Of a DNA stretch of 64,000 nt, positions 8,247 to 17,378 are shown piece by piece; within the stretch, counting starts at the first letter, position 1; the number at the start of each line of letters is the position of its first letter. Made by a program: the position numbers and the translations under genes. Origin of the DNA: Bacillus sp. IITD106. Lineage in GTDB: Bacteria > Bacillota > Bacilli > Bacillales > Bacillaceae_C. The stretch lies in assembly GCF_019459225.1 (NCBI RefSeq), contig NZ_JAIAZY010000004.1, positions 1-64,000 of the forward strand, read 5' to 3'. Under the pieces are notes generated by a model. It was not told where the DNA came from and did no database searches. It was given only the letters and a program-made list of their open reading frames with translations.

Positions 8247-9263
8247 TTATCCTATTAAAGAATAATAAATTTTTCTTGCTTCCTCGATGCTCTTTGTACC
8301 GTGAACAAGAGCGCGGCCATCTTTAAAAAAGACAACTCGGGCTCCTTCTTTTACGATTGAAAGTAGGAAAGGGTTTCCTCCAACTTCGAATCCAGCAGAA
8401 CGCCATCTATCTGCCAGTTGCTCCAATAAAAGCGACTCCCCTTCGGCAGGGCGAATTTGCACTGTATCCCTCCCGCATAAAACGGACGCTTTCGTATTGG
8501 AATCCGCTTGTAAAAAAGGATATGTACGTTTTTTCCCACAAGAAAGACATTCCTTACTTTTGAGTGCATCTGCTTTTAAAGAAACATATTCATTTTCCCA
8601 AAGATCAAACGAAACGAAGGTTTTTCGGATTGCCTCACTATTTCTGGATAAAATTTTCAACGCTTCCGCACTTTGATGTGCCGTTACCATTTGAACAGTT
8701 GGGGCAATAATGCCTACTGTATCACATGTCTGCCCTTGCAAGGGCAATTTTTTCAATAAACATTGTAAACAAGGAGTAGCTCCAGGAATAATCGTGAAGA
8801 CCATCCCAAAGCTTCCGACACATGAGCCGAATATATAAGGGATATTATACTTATGCGCAAGGTCGTTCAATAAAAATCGCGTTTCGAAATTATCGGTTCC
8901 ATCTATGAACAGGTCGACATCCTCTATCGTTTTTTCTAAAAGAACCCTGTCTGCATGGGCAACGATAGCTTCAATTTCGACTTCACGATTAATTTGCTGC
9001 AATCTATTTTTTGCCGCTTCCGCTTTTGGCCATTTATTGAATGCGTCTTCTTCCGTAAATAAATGCTGCCTCTGCAGATTGCTCATTTCAACATAATCCC
9101 GGTCGATAATCGTTAGCTTTCTTACACCAGCTCGAGCTAGCGTCTCGGAAGTATGCGTTCCAAGAGCGCCCACTCCAAGAATAAGCACATGCTTTTTCGC
9201 AATTTCTTTTTGTCCAGATTCCCCTATTTTCTTAAATAAAATTTGCCGTGAGTAGCGATCCAT
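8247..9263 (-). CDS. moeB: MoeB/ThiF family adenylyltransferase
   Basis: 338 aa. MoeB adenylates the C-terminal Gly of MoaD so that it can be thiolated for molybdopterin synthesis. The nucleotide-binding LGVGALGTHTSETLARAG (about 30-47), IDRDYVEMSNLQRQ, DGTDNFETR and zinc cysteine pairs CLQC (about 171) and CLSC (about 240) are present. Some Bacillus enzymes of this type also serve ThiS. The moaD neighbour supports the molybdenum role. A start with GGGGG upstream is clear. Confidence 0.88.
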   Translation of the reverse strand: MDRYSRQILFKKIGESGQKEIAKKHVLILGVGALGTHTSETLARAGVRKLTIIDRDYVEMSNLQRQHLFTEEDAFNKWPKAEAAKNRLQQINREVEIEAIVAHADRVLLEKTIEDVDLFIDGTDNFETRFLLNDLAHKYNIPYIFGSCVGSFGMVFTIIPGATPCLQCLLKKLPLQGQTCDTVGIIAPTVQMVTAHQSAEALKILSRNSEAIRKTFVSFDLWENEYVSLKADALKSKECLSCGKKRTYPFLQADSNTKASVLCGRDTVQIRPAEGESLLLEQLADRWRSAGFEVGGNPFLLSIVKEGARVVFFKDGRALVHGTKSIEEARKIYYSLIG

Positions 9264-9268
9264 TCTAT

Positions 9269-9502
9269 TTAGCCCCCACTTACTGGTGGAATTAACGCAA
9301 TGACATCTCCAGTGTGTATAACCGTTTCGTCCGTGGCAAATTCTTCATTGATGGCAATCATGATTCCGGACATGCTACCTAGTTTGGTCTCAGTCTCTAA
9401 ATACTCCCGCAGATCTTTAACCCTTTTACCGGAAACATCCAAAGCTAAGGAATCGCTGCCTGCCTGCTCCTTTAAATGGGCAAACAATAAAATGTTATTC
9501 AA
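9269..9502 (-). CDS. moaD: Molybdopterin synthase small subunit (sulfur carrier)
   Basis: 77 aa with a ubiquitin-like fold and the C-terminal Gly-Gly (IPPVSGG) that is adenylated by MoeB and thiocarboxylated. The start is TTG at 9502, placed by GGAGGCGG, and overlaps the end of moaE by 8 nt, which implies translational coupling. Confidence 0.93.
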   Translation of the reverse strand: MNNILLFAHLKEQAGSDSLALDVSGKRVKDLREYLETETKLGSMSGIMIAINEEFATDETVIHTGDVIALIPPVSGG

Positions 9503-9959
9503 TTACATCCGCCTCCTCCGGTTTTCCGTCCACATATTCCTTCGTTCCTTGCTGGTTGCCAATCCACTGCTCTCCATCTTCCCAATATTCCTTTTTCCAA
9601 ATTGGTACGATTTCCTTAATTCTCTCAATAGCATAGCGATTTGCTTCATAAGCTTCCGGTCGATGTGGTGAAGAAACTGCAATTGCAACTGCTATATCGC
9701 TTATTTCTAATCGCCCAATTCGATGTGAAATCGCTGCTTCTACCCCTGGCCAGCGATCCTTCATTTCCGTCACGATCTGCTCAAGCTTTTTTAATGCCAT
9801 TGCTTCATACGCTTCGTATTCAAGGTAAAGTGTTTTTCGGCCATGTGTCAGTTCGCGAACCGTGCCAATAAAAGTAGTAACGGCTCCTGCTTCCCTTCTT
9901 ACCACTTTTGCGTATACTTCCTTTATCTTAATAGGGTCCCTCGTAATTTCACAATTCAA
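9495..9959 (-). CDS. moaE: Molybdopterin synthase catalytic subunit
   Basis: 154 aa. MoaE with MoaD converts cyclic pyranopterin monophosphate to molybdopterin. Motifs: GAVTTFIGTVRELTHGR (about 25-41), LEYEAYEAMA, SHRIGRLEI, VSSPHRPEAY and PIWKKEYWEDG with the active-site lysine region. The TTG start overlaps the mobA stop by 4 nt (TTGA). Confidence 0.95.
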   Translation of the reverse strand: MNCEITRDPIKIKEVYAKVVRREAGAVTTFIGTVRELTHGRKTLYLEYEAYEAMALKKLEQIVTEMKDRWPGVEAAISHRIGRLEISDIAVAIAVSSPHRPEAYEANRYAIERIKEIVPIWKKEYWEDGEQWIGNQQGTKEYVDGKPEEADVIE

Positions 9960-10540
9960 TAAGTCTCGTTCCCTTCAATGAGCTTTTTCGCTTCAACGTA
10001 ATCTTCCCTCGTATTCATATTCCAGAATTCCAATGACTTATCCATTTCAATATACTCAACTTTGATACGATCAAGCAAAGATTTTACTGCTCTTTTACCC
10101 TCTTTTAGCACTCCAATCACTTCGTTTTGAATTCGGGCGTTATATACTGCACATAAGGGATGGATTTGCCCATCGGCAACTGGAACAACTGCTTCAAGCT
10201 TATTTTCGATTAGTTTTTGTTCGAGCTGCTTTGCTAATTTGCTAGAGGCAAACGGCATATCACAGGCAATGACGAAACATGGACCCTCCTTTGCAGCAGC
10301 TAACCCTGTTAACATTCCCGCCAAAGGCCCTTCACCTTTATAAGGCTTAAAATCTTCTAAAATTACCACTGAATCACCAATCTGAGAAAGCTCGTCATTC
10401 GCAATGACAATGACTTTTTCCGAAACATGGGTAAATTCTTCGATTATCCTATCAATGACACGTTTTCCCGCTATTGTCATTAATGCCTTATTTTCCCCCA
10501 TCCGACTCGATTTCCCGCCGGCTAAAATAATCGTTTTCAC
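9956..10540 (-). CDS. mobA: Molybdenum cofactor guanylyltransferase
   Basis: About 194 aa. MobA attaches GMP to molybdopterin. The N-terminal nucleotide motif LAGGKSSRMGENKALM and CDMPFASSKL are diagnostic. I start it at GTG 10540, because GGGAG lies 8 nt upstream; a longer TTG start at 10558 would lie inside that ribosome binding site. It is first of the mobA-moaE-moaD-moeB operon; moaA, moaC, moaB and moeA are not in the window. Confidence 0.92.
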   Translation of the reverse strand: MKTIILAGGKSSRMGENKALMTIAGKRVIDRIIEEFTHVSEKVIVIANDELSQIGDSVVILEDFKPYKGEGPLAGMLTGLAAAKEGPCFVIACDMPFASSKLAKQLEQKLIENKLEAVVPVADGQIHPLCAVYNARIQNEVIGVLKEGKRAVKSLLDRIKVEYIEMDKSLEFWNMNTREDYVEAKKLIEGNETY

Positions 10541-10615
10541 TAGGTAGTCTCCCTTCAAAAATAGATTTACTATTTTACAAATGTCCGATATTCTTTAATT
10601 ATGAGGTGAGTTTCT

Positions 10616-11191
10616 TTGAAAATTAAACCGATCTTAATATGGATACTACCTTTCGCCATACTTTGTATAAGTATGTGGATTATAACAGGAAATTGGATAA
10701 TTGCTGGCAGGTTCCCAGAAGCAAATGGTAAAAACGAATACGCCATTATTCTTGGCGCCAAAGTGAATGGCGAGATTCCTTCACTTTCTTTGCGCTATCG
10801 GCTTGAAGCTGCATTAGATTATGCAAAAACGCATCCTAACATAAAATTGATTTTATCTGGGGGACAAGGCCCTGATGAAGATATTACTGAAGCGGAAGCA
10901 ATGAGACGTTTTTTAGTGGAAAATGACATTGATGAAGATCGTTTAATTCTGGAAACAGCATCGACATCCACGTATGAAAATATTCAATTTTCCAAGAAGC
11001 TCCTCCCTGCTTCCATTCACTCTGTCACAATCATTACGAGCGACTACCATCTCGCACGCGCAAGAGAAATTGCTCGGAAACTCGATTTAGAGTCGGATGC
11101 CGTCGCAGCAAAAACTCCAAAAGTCGTCGAATGGAAATTAACAACCCGCGAACGGCTTGCGCTTTTAAAAACTTCGGTATTTGGAAAGTAA
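10616..11191 (+). CDS. YdcF family protein (DUF218)
   Basis: 191 aa with one N-terminal membrane helix (about 5-27) and an extracytoplasmic DUF218 domain: YAIILGAKVNGEIPSL, LILSGGQG, TSTYENIQFS and IITSDYHLARA. Relatives (YdcF, SanA, ElyC) affect envelope biogenesis or vancomycin sensitivity; the exact role is unknown. The start is TTG with GAGGTGA upstream. Confidence 0.88.
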   Translation: MKIKPILIWILPFAILCISMWIITGNWIIAGRFPEANGKNEYAIILGAKVNGEIPSLSLRYRLEAALDYAKTHPNIKLILSGGQGPDEDITEAEAMRRFLVENDIDEDRLILETASTSTYENIQFSKKLLPASIHSVTIITSDYHLARAREIARKLDLESDAVAAKTPKVVEWKLTTRERLALLKTSVFGK

Positions 11192-11194
11192 TTA

Positions 11195-11231
11195 AAAAAT
11201 CGAGTGTTGGTCCATAACACTCGATTTTTAC
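11195..11231. terminator. Bidirectional terminator
   Basis: AAAAATCGAGTGTT (11195-11208) pairs with AACACTCGATTTTT (11216-11229) around a 7-nt loop. It serves the convergent ydcF-like and Uma2 genes. Confidence 0.92.
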
Positions 11232-11794
11232 ATTTCAGAAAAAAGCTCTTTCAACTCAACACTGAATCCATCCAAAAACCCCGAACGAATTTGTCCTTCC
11301 TCCGTTTTTATAGCATATTGTTCATACATATCATCATTCAGCTGATAGATGGTCACCGATTTCAGCATCGGGTTCACAATCCAATATTCTTTCACTCCAT
11401 AATTCATATAAATATTTAATTTCGTGATTAAGTCATGGGACTGATTAGAAGGACTGAGGATTTCAACAATAAGATTTGGAACTCCAATATACCTGGAATC
11501 CGTTAGTCCATTTTTGTCGCAAATAATGCTGAGATCTGGTATGACAACTTTTTTTCCTTCTATTCTGTCATTTTTTAATTCAATATCAAACGGTGCTGAA
11601 AAAACTTCGCAAGGCTTCCCTTCCAAAAAACGATCCAATTGAACTAGAAGCTTTCTAGATATTCGTTGATGTCTTGTCGATGGAGATGGTGACATATAGA
11701 TAAATCCATCAATGTACTCCAATAATTCTTCCGTACTCTCACGGATTTGTAAATATTCATCCAAAGTAACCTGATCCTTTTGATAAAGAGCCAT
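11228..11794 (-). CDS. Uma2 family endonuclease-like protein (DUF820)
   Basis: 188 aa. The Uma2/DUF820 fold is PD-(D/E)XK nuclease-like: PDLSIICD and LIVEILSPSNQ supply the acidic residues and KLNIYMNYGVKEYWIVNP follows. The function is unproven; these genes are often multicopy. I start it at ATG 11794, as GGGGGG lies 6 nt upstream; longer frames lack support. A paralogue fused to a Phd domain lies at 42888. Confidence 0.85.
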   Translation of the reverse strand: MALYQKDQVTLDEYLQIRESTEELLEYIDGFIYMSPSPSTRHQRISRKLLVQLDRFLEGKPCEVFSAPFDIELKNDRIEGKKVVIPDLSIICDKNGLTDSRYIGVPNLIVEILSPSNQSHDLITKLNIYMNYGVKEYWIVNPMLKSVTIYQLNDDMYEQYAIKTEEGQIRSGFLDGFSVELKELFSEM

Positions 11795-11924
11795 GTTCAT
11801 CCCCCCTATCTTATTAAGAAAATTATACCATATATATTGCAAATTTTTAAAAAATGGATTGACAGCCTCGTAATCTAGTGGTAACATCTTCCTTCCGATT
11901 ATGTTTTTAAAGGGAGGGACGTGC

Positions 11925-12902
11925 TTGATTAGAATTGAAGGGATAAGTAAATCATTTAAGGTTGCTAAGCGCTCCACTGGACTCGCCAATTCACTGAAAG
12001 CGCTTTTTTATCGTGAGCATACCATTGTTCAAGCGCTCAATTATATTTCATTTTCAATTGAACCTGGAGAAATTGTAGGTTACATTGGGCCTAACGGTGC
12101 TGGAAAATCTACGACGATTAAGGTGATGAGCGGCATTTTAGTACCCGATAGCGGTGAATGTACGATTATGGGGTATACCCCTTGGAAAGATCGCGTTTCA
12201 TATGTAAAAAATATCGGAGTTGTTTTCGGCCAACGGTCCCAGCTTTGGTGGGATGTCCCAGTCGCCGACTCGTTCGAGCTTTTACGTGATATTTACAAAA
12301 TTCCACAGCAAGAATATAAAGCAAATGTTGATTTACTTGTCGAGACGCTTGAATTGCAAAGTCTTATTTCTACTCCTGTAAGACAACTGAGCTTAGGACA
12401 GCGAATGCGTTGTGAAATTGCCGCTTCTTTATTGCATAGTCCGAGTGTATTATTTTTGGATGAACCGACCATTGGTCTCGATGCTCTATCAAAAATCGCG
12501 GTACGAAATTTTATCAAGACAATCAATAAGGAAAAAGGTGTGACGGTCATCCTAACAACACATGATATGAATGATATTGAGGCGCTTGCCGATCGCGTGA
12601 TCTTAATTGGAAAAGGTAGTTTACTATACGATGGGAAACTGAATGAGCTGAGGAAAAACTTTGGTACTAACAAAATGATGACAGTAGATTATCGAGAAGC
12701 AGCCCAACCTTTTGACATTTATGGAGTAACGGTACTCTCTCAAACTAGCGATAGAGCGGTTTTAAGTGTCGATTCGGAGAAGGTGATGGTTTCAGAAGTC
12801 ATTTCTACATTATCGAGCATGGTGGAAATCGTGGACCTTTCGATTGATTCGCAGCCAATCGAAGAAATTATTATCCAATTATATAAGGAGTACCAAATAT
12901 GA
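11925..12902 (+). CDS. ABC-2 type exporter ATP-binding protein
   Basis: About 325 aa. Walker A GPNGAGKST, signature LSLGQRMR, Walker B LFLDEPTIGLD and the H-loop TTHDM are present, and a C-terminal domain of about 90 residues follows. This ATPase type is paired with two ABC2_membrane_6 (DUF990) permeases, as here. The substrate is unknown. The start TTG at 11925 lies 7 nt after GGGAGG. The stop overlaps the next ATG (ATGA). Confidence 0.9.
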   Translation: MIRIEGISKSFKVAKRSTGLANSLKALFYREHTIVQALNYISFSIEPGEIVGYIGPNGAGKSTTIKVMSGILVPDSGECTIMGYTPWKDRVSYVKNIGVVFGQRSQLWWDVPVADSFELLRDIYKIPQQEYKANVDLLVETLELQSLISTPVRQLSLGQRMRCEIAASLLHSPSVLFLDEPTIGLDALSKIAVRNFIKTINKEKGVTVILTTHDMNDIEALADRVILIGKGSLLYDGKLNELRKNFGTNKMMTVDYREAAQPFDIYGVTVLSQTSDRAVLSVDSEKVMVSEVISTLSSMVEIVDLSIDSQPIEEIIIQLYKEYQI

Positions 12903-13702
12903 GTGCATATGTCTCTGTGTTAAGGTTACGGCTTCTAAACGGTATGCAATATCGGACAGCAGCTCTTGCCGGGGTAGCGACGCAATTTTTCTGGGGATTT
13001 ATGTACATTATGATCTTTGAGGCATTTTACGAACACGCTCTGCAAACTCCACCGATGTCGTTAAAAGAATTAATTACATACCTCTGGCTTCAACAGGCAT
13101 TTCTCGCCTTCATCATGCTTTGGTTTCGGGATAACGAGTTATTTGATTTAATTACAACTGGAAATATCGCTTATGAGCTTTGTAGACCTTGCGGAATCTA
13201 CGGCTTTTGGTATGCGAAATTATTGGCTCAGCGTCTATCGAGTGCGTTCCTTCGCAGCTTTCCTATCCTGATTGTTGCGTTTTTATTGCCGCAGCCGTAT
13301 AGAATGACATTGCCAGCAGACTTTACTACTTTTCTGTTATTCATATCATCTATCATTCTTGGGTTATTGCTATTAGTCGCCATCTCCATGTTCATTTACA
13401 TCTCTGTTTTCATCACCATGTCACCAGTAGGATCTCTGCTCATGTTCAGTGTGATTGGAGAGTTCTTTGCTGGTCTGACGATCCCCATTCCGTTAATGCC
13501 AGATTGGATGCAAAATATCGCGTATATGCTGCCATTTCGTTTTACAGCAGATTTTCCGTTTCGAGTTTATTCCGGACATATCCCGCAAGACGAAGCTTTG
13601 ATTGGCATTCTTTTTCAACTAGCATGGCTTGTCGTTCTTGTTTTGCTTGGAAGATTAGCCTTTCAAAAAGCATTACAGAGAGTCGTCGTTCAAGGAGGGT
13701 GA
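12899..13702 (+). CDS. ABC-2 family transporter permease (first)
   Basis: 267 aa, six predicted helices. The N-terminal RLLNGMQYRTAALAGVATQF and the central FAGLTIPIPLMPDWMQ-MLPFRFTADFPFRVYSG segment are characteristic of DUF990-type permeases. It overlaps the ATPase stop by 4 nt and would form a heterodimer with the next protein. Confidence 0.88.
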   Translation: MSAYVSVLRLRLLNGMQYRTAALAGVATQFFWGFMYIMIFEAFYEHALQTPPMSLKELITYLWLQQAFLAFIMLWFRDNELFDLITTGNIAYELCRPCGIYGFWYAKLLAQRLSSAFLRSFPILIVAFLLPQPYRMTLPADFTTFLLFISSIILGLLLLVAISMFIYISVFITMSPVGSLLMFSVIGEFFAGLTIPIPLMPDWMQNIAYMLPFRFTADFPFRVYSGHIPQDEALIGILFQLAWLVVLVLLGRLAFQKALQRVVVQGG

Positions 13703-13707
13703 GACGT

Positions 13708-14490
13708 GTGAGCTTATATTTTAAATATCTTCATATATTATTTAAGTCGCAAATGCAATATCGGACTTCTTTTTGGTTATTATCGTTTGGACAGTTTTTC
13801 GTTCCATTATCCGTTTTTGCTGGGTTATATTTTCTCTTCGAACGCTTCGGACAAATAAAGGGATGGACATTTTTTGAAGTCGCTTTATGTTTTGCGGTCA
13901 TTCATATGGCCTTTGCCGTAAGCGAATGTTTCGCACGAGGATTTGATTCGTTTTCTTCTCTAGTGAGGAACGGAAATTTTGATCGATTGCTTGTACGACC
14001 TAGAGGCACAATCATCCAAGTAATGGGATCGCAATTTGAATTTACGAGATTGGGAAGATTGATTCAAAGCGTTATCGTTTTGACTTGGGCATTAAGTAAT
14101 TTATCGATTGAATGGAGTTTTGTAAAAGTTTGCGTCCTTATTTTAATGATTGTGAGTGGAGTCTTTATTTTCACAGGAATATTCATGCTGGCGGCTACCC
14201 TGTGTTTTTGGACAATCCAAGGACTCGAAGTTGTGAACATTTTTACAGATGGCGGCAGAGAAATGGCGCAATATCCTTTGAATATTTACCATAAGTGGGT
14301 GACGAAATTTTTTACATTTGTCATTCCTTTTGGATGTGTTAACTATTTGCCACTATTGTATGTTCTAGGTCGAAGCGAGGGTGAATCGGTTCTTTATATG
14401 TTGGCTCCCATTGCTGGAATTGTGTTTATTTTTCCTTGTTTGCTCGTTTGGCGGTTTGGTGTGAAGCATTACAGGTCGACGGGGTCATGA
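13708..14490 (+). CDS. ABC-2 family transporter permease (second)
   Basis: 260 aa, about six helices, second permease of the exporter. SQMQYRTSFWLLSFGQF and LVRPRGTIIQVMGSQFE with EMAQYPLNIYHKWVTKFFTF match the partner subunit class. The start GTG at 13708 lies 9 nt after AGGAGG; an upstream in-frame ATG at 13504 would lie inside the first permease gene and is rejected. Confidence 0.88.
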   Translation: MSLYFKYLHILFKSQMQYRTSFWLLSFGQFFVPLSVFAGLYFLFERFGQIKGWTFFEVALCFAVIHMAFAVSECFARGFDSFSSLVRNGNFDRLLVRPRGTIIQVMGSQFEFTRLGRLIQSVIVLTWALSNLSIEWSFVKVCVLILMIVSGVFIFTGIFMLAATLCFWTIQGLEVVNIFTDGGREMAQYPLNIYHKWVTKFFTFVIPFGCVNYLPLLYVLGRSEGESVLYMLAPIAGIVFIFPCLLVWRFGVKHYRSTGS

Positions 14491-14527
14491 TTTTATAGTC
14501 TATGCATAGTGATCTCCAAAAATAAAA

Positions 14528-14572
14528 AGAGCTATTATCCAGTTGGCTTTGACATAAGGATAATAGCTTTAA
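14528..14572 (+). terminator. Candidate terminator after the ABC-2 operon
   Basis: AGCTATTATCC (14530-14540) pairs with GGATAATAGCT (14558-14568) across a 17-nt loop. The following T-run is short, so efficiency is uncertain. Confidence 0.6.
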
Positions 14573-14601
14573 ATCATTGTTTTCATTAATGTCTTTCGTG
14601 G

Positions 14602-15027
14602 TTAATCTGAAGGAACGACCTCAAAATTCAAAAGATAAAAATGATGGTCAAATCCAAATACTTTGTCTATTTGTTCTATCTTCATAATTGCCATGCTGAC
14701 CGCATCAACATAAGACAATTTCTGGTCAGGAAAATCCTTTAGTAGTTGTTCTGCCAATTGTAATGTATCTTGATCACCCAAGATAATCTTTATCGTCCCG
14801 TTCTGTTGGGACCTTTCCATAATTTCAAGAAACTGTTTAGCGTAAGAAAACCCAACCCGATACCGAAACCATGTATATGTTTCAGCAATTACATAACTTG
14901 AGGAAACCCTTTTAACTGAGGAGTCAAGACTTTTCAGGAAATTGGTGGCACGTGCATGAAATTGATCTTTTCTCTCTATTAATGCAATCCAAGCACCGGT
15001 ATCGATAAACAATTTATCTTGTTTCAT
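14602..15027 (-). CDS. PIN domain toxin (VapC-like)
   Basis: 141 aa. The acidic PIN residues are visible: D in LFIDTGAWIALIER, E in YVIAETYTWFR, D in SYVDAVSMAIM and D in VFGFDHHF. Such toxins are Mg-dependent RNases. The start ATG 15027 follows GAGG by 6 nt and overlaps the upstream antitoxin gene by 14 nt, a normal toxin-antitoxin arrangement. Longer upstream frames run through the antitoxin gene. Confidence 0.87.
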   Translation of the reverse strand: MKQDKLFIDTGAWIALIERKDQFHARATNFLKSLDSSVKRVSSSYVIAETYTWFRYRVGFSYAKQFLEIMERSQQNGTIKIILGDQDTLQLAEQLLKDFPDQKLSYVDAVSMAIMKIEQIDKVFGFDHHFYLLNFEVVPSD

Positions 15028-15283
15028 GGATATCCTCATCATTTTCCAAATATATAGCTTGATCATGTTTTGTAGAACCATCACGAATCCCACTATTCAC
15101 CATGCCGATCAAGTCTAAAATCGGATCGTCCAATTCTTTTTTGCTTTCCGTTAGATAATGATTTATAGCATCTCTAATAATCTGTGCTTCTGTCTTATTG
15201 CGTCGATCGGATAACAATTTGATTTGCTCATTTTGTTTAGGTTCCAAATAGATTTGTTTTCTAATTTTTTTTTCCTCTTTCAT
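15014..15283 (-). CDS. Ribbon-helix-helix antitoxin
   Basis: 89 aa. The N-terminal half KKIRKQIYLEPKQNEQIKLL then KTEAQIIRDAINHYL is a ribbon-helix-helix DNA-binding domain. The C-terminal tail (LIGMVNSGIRDGSTKHD, acidic end) should wrap the PIN toxin. The start is ATG 15283 after AGGTGG. It should repress its own promoter. Confidence 0.82.
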   Translation of the reverse strand: MKEEKKIRKQIYLEPKQNEQIKLLSDRRNKTEAQIIRDAINHYLTESKKELDDPILDLIGMVNSGIRDGSTKHDQAIYLENDEDIHETR

Positions 15284-15296
15284 TTCCACCACCTCA

Positions 15297-15327
15297 TATA
15301 CATTATATAGCACCGAGGTGATGTATA
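15297..15327. promoter_or_regulatory. Candidate operator of the RHH/PIN pair
   Basis: TATACAT (15297-15303) and ATGTATA (15321-15327) form an inverted repeat just upstream of the antitoxin start, where RHH autorepressors bind. Further ATGTACA-like sequence occurs near 15364. Suggestive only. Confidence 0.35.
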
Positions 15328-15461
15328 CAACGAATTATTATTTTATAAAAAACACCACACAATATGTACATTATTTCCTATCATTGCCAATAAAAGTTCG
15401 AATTAAGGAACATCTGTCATTATGTTCCTAATTACTCCTAAGAGAGCGTGCCTTTTTTAAA

Positions 15462-16169
15462 TTAATCTTTAATCAATATACTCTTTATCTTCATAAGATC
15501 CGAAACAATCGCAATTGGATTATGGGTGGTAGATTTTCTATGCCCCTTTTTATTAATCCATATTGCTTCTATTCCAACTTCCATTGGTCCAACTATATCG
15601 TGTATCCAGGAATCGCCAATAAAAATCGTCTCCTCCGGCTTATTATCAAAATGCTTAAGTGCCGTCAAATAAATCTCCGGATCGGGCTTTCTATATCCAA
15701 GCTTTTCTGCATCGAATATGGTTTCATCGGTAAAAATTTCAGATAATTGCATTTGCCGAATTTTAAAACGGGGATCGTAAAGACCGTTTGTAACGATCCC
15801 TAGTTGATAATGTGATTTCAAATCATTAAGTAAATCTATTACTTTTTTATTTACAGTAATACAATCCATACTAGTTCTCAAAAAGAGTTCATCCATATCA
15901 TCAAGTAGTTCTCTATTCGTTGCCACATCAAAGTATGCGAAGGACTGACTCCACCGTTCTCGTCTAAATTCCAATGGAGTTAGCTCCCTCTTTTTAAATT
16001 GCTCCAATAAGGACATAGGGATATTAAGCATTTTTTCAAGAAATACTTTTTCATCAAGTTTTTGGGTTAAAGGATGTATTTTGATAGTCTTTTTCAATCC
16101 TTCATAAAACCAAGATGAACTAAGAAGAGTATCATCTATGTCAAATAGTAATAATCTATATTTATTCAA
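15462..16169 (-). CDS. HAD family hydrolase, YjjG-like nucleotidase
   Basis: 235 aa. HAD motif I LLFDIDDTLL (about 7-16), motif II IVTNG, motif III K in GYRKPDPEIY and motif IV FIGDSWIHDIVG are complete. The helical cap and length fit the YjjG/YfnB group, which dephosphorylates noncanonical pyrimidine nucleotides. Exact substrate not deducible. It stands alone. Confidence 0.87.
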   Translation of the reverse strand: MNKYRLLLFDIDDTLLSSSWFYEGLKKTIKIHPLTQKLDEKVFLEKMLNIPMSLLEQFKKRELTPLEFRRERWSQSFAYFDVATNRELLDDMDELFLRTSMDCITVNKKVIDLLNDLKSHYQLGIVTNGLYDPRFKIRQMQLSEIFTDETIFDAEKLGYRKPDPEIYLTALKHFDNKPEETIFIGDSWIHDIVGPMEVGIEAIWINKKGHRKSTTHNPIAIVSDLMKIKSILIKD

Positions 16170-16320
16170 TTATTTCACCCCTAGAATGATTTAGAAGCTT
16201 GCATCGTTATCCTTGTTTGTAAATATGAAAAACGGATAATTAGAGGACTTATCACCACTTTGTCGAAGTGATTACTTACTACCTTTTTTAGTTTAACTAG
16301 TATCGAAAGGAGTAATGGTT

Positions 16321-16710
16321 TTGGGACAAATAAAAATTTTCGGAGTTAAGGATAGGCTAAATCCAATTAAGGAAACATTATCGAACGTTATTCATTCGTG
16401 TATAGTTGATGCACTTGAATATCCTTCAGAGAAGAAATTTCATCGTTTTTTCCCTATGGATAAAAGTGACTTTTATTTTGCAAATGGAAGAACTGAAGAA
16501 TATACCATAATCGAGATTAGTATGTTTGAAGGTAGAACGGTAGAAGCAAAAAAGCAATTAATAAAGCTACTATTTGAGCGTATAAGTAAAGAATTAGAAA
16601 TATCCCCTCAAGATGTTGAGATTACTATTTTTGAAACACCAAAACATAATTGGGGGATAAGGGGATTACCTGGTGACGAGTTAGTATTGAATTATAAGGT
16701 AAATGTGTAA
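16321..16710 (+). CDS. Tautomerase-superfamily protein
   Basis: 129 aa. The fold-defining HRFFPMDKSDFYFANGR and TIIEISMFEGRTVEAKKQL, then ETPKHNWGIRGLPGDEL, place it in the tautomerase family (two-domain 4-OT-like). The start TTG at 16321 is 8 nt after AAAGGAG; the ATG at 16315 is too close (2 nt). The N-terminus is then MGQIKIFG, without the catalytic Pro-1, so classic tautomerase activity is doubtful. Confidence 0.75.
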   Translation: MGQIKIFGVKDRLNPIKETLSNVIHSCIVDALEYPSEKKFHRFFPMDKSDFYFANGRTEEYTIIEISMFEGRTVEAKKQLIKLLFERISKELEISPQDVEITIFETPKHNWGIRGLPGDELVLNYKVNV

Positions 16711-16716
16711 GCTATA

Positions 16717-16743
16717 AGGCGGTTATTTACTGACCGTCTTTAC
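16717..16743 (+). terminator. Candidate terminator after the tautomerase-like gene
   Basis: AAGGCGGT and ACCGTCTT pair (one G-T) around a 9-nt loop, followed by only a weak T tract. Confidence 0.5.
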
Positions 16744-16833
16744 GTCAGATTCACCAGGACGAAGAGATACCACTCTTTTGAAAAAATAAACATCTCAGGT
16801 TTAACAAAAAGTAAACATATGGGAATTGGAGTT

Positions 16834-17346
16834 TTACTGTCTTTTCTTATACCAAATAAGGGCAAGCTCTTCCATTTCTTTCACGAATGTATTTTTAGCC
16901 TGGCTATATTCCCTTGTATCATCAAATTTTTGTGCCAACTGTTCTTTGAAATTACTATATTTTTCTGCTTCCTGTGGATGAGAACGTAGATAATCACGAA
17001 AAATTATATGGCGATCAATATGTGGATTATTTTGTTGATAAAAATGAATATGGTGAGTTCGATTTTCCCCGCCTTTTCGGAATAATCTTCTTCCCGGAAT
17101 CCCCCACTCTCCTGCGACATCATATCCAAGGGAATGCATTTTATTATTGAATGAATCTATCTTTTCAATATCATTCACGATGCACATCATGTCGATTACA
17201 GGCTTTGCCTTCAAGCCCTTAACGGAAGTACTCCCAAAATGCTCAAATTTGATTATTTCGTTTCCAAATATTGTTTTTAGAAATTGTGATTCGTCTTGAA
17301 ACATTTGTGCCCAGTTTTCGTTAAAATCTGAGAGTCGTATTTTCAT
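16834..17346 (-). CDS. GrpB family protein (UPF0157)
   Basis: 170 aa. GrpB/UPF0157 belongs to the nucleotidyltransferase fold; motif HFGSTSVKGLKAKPVID (about 36-52) is diagnostic, with RLFRKGGENRTHHIHFY and HIIFRDYLRSHP following. Its substrate is unknown; some relatives are fused to CoaE. Start ATG 17346 follows GGAAAGGAAG; a longer reading frame has no ribosome binding site. Confidence 0.88.
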   Translation of the reverse strand: MKIRLSDFNENWAQMFQDESQFLKTIFGNEIIKFEHFGSTSVKGLKAKPVIDMMCIVNDIEKIDSFNNKMHSLGYDVAGEWGIPGRRLFRKGGENRTHHIHFYQQNNPHIDRHIIFRDYLRSHPQEAEKYSNFKEQLAQKFDDTREYSQAKNTFVKEMEELALIWYKKRQ

Positions 17347-17378
17347 TGAAAACTTCCTTTCCAATATAATATCTATAT

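Noticed and set aside
9956-10615. Molybdenum cofactor riboswitch upstream of mobA
   Set aside because: Only about 75 nt lie between mobA and the divergent ydcF-like gene, with no room for the structured motif.
11869-11915. tRNA-like D-loop sequence (TCTAGTGGTAACATC) before the ABC-2 genes
   Set aside because: No acceptor stem, anticodon stem or T-loop (GGTTCGA) can be built around it.
13504-13707. Long start for the second ABC-2 permease
   Set aside because: It lies inside the first permease gene in another frame and lacks a ribosome binding site.
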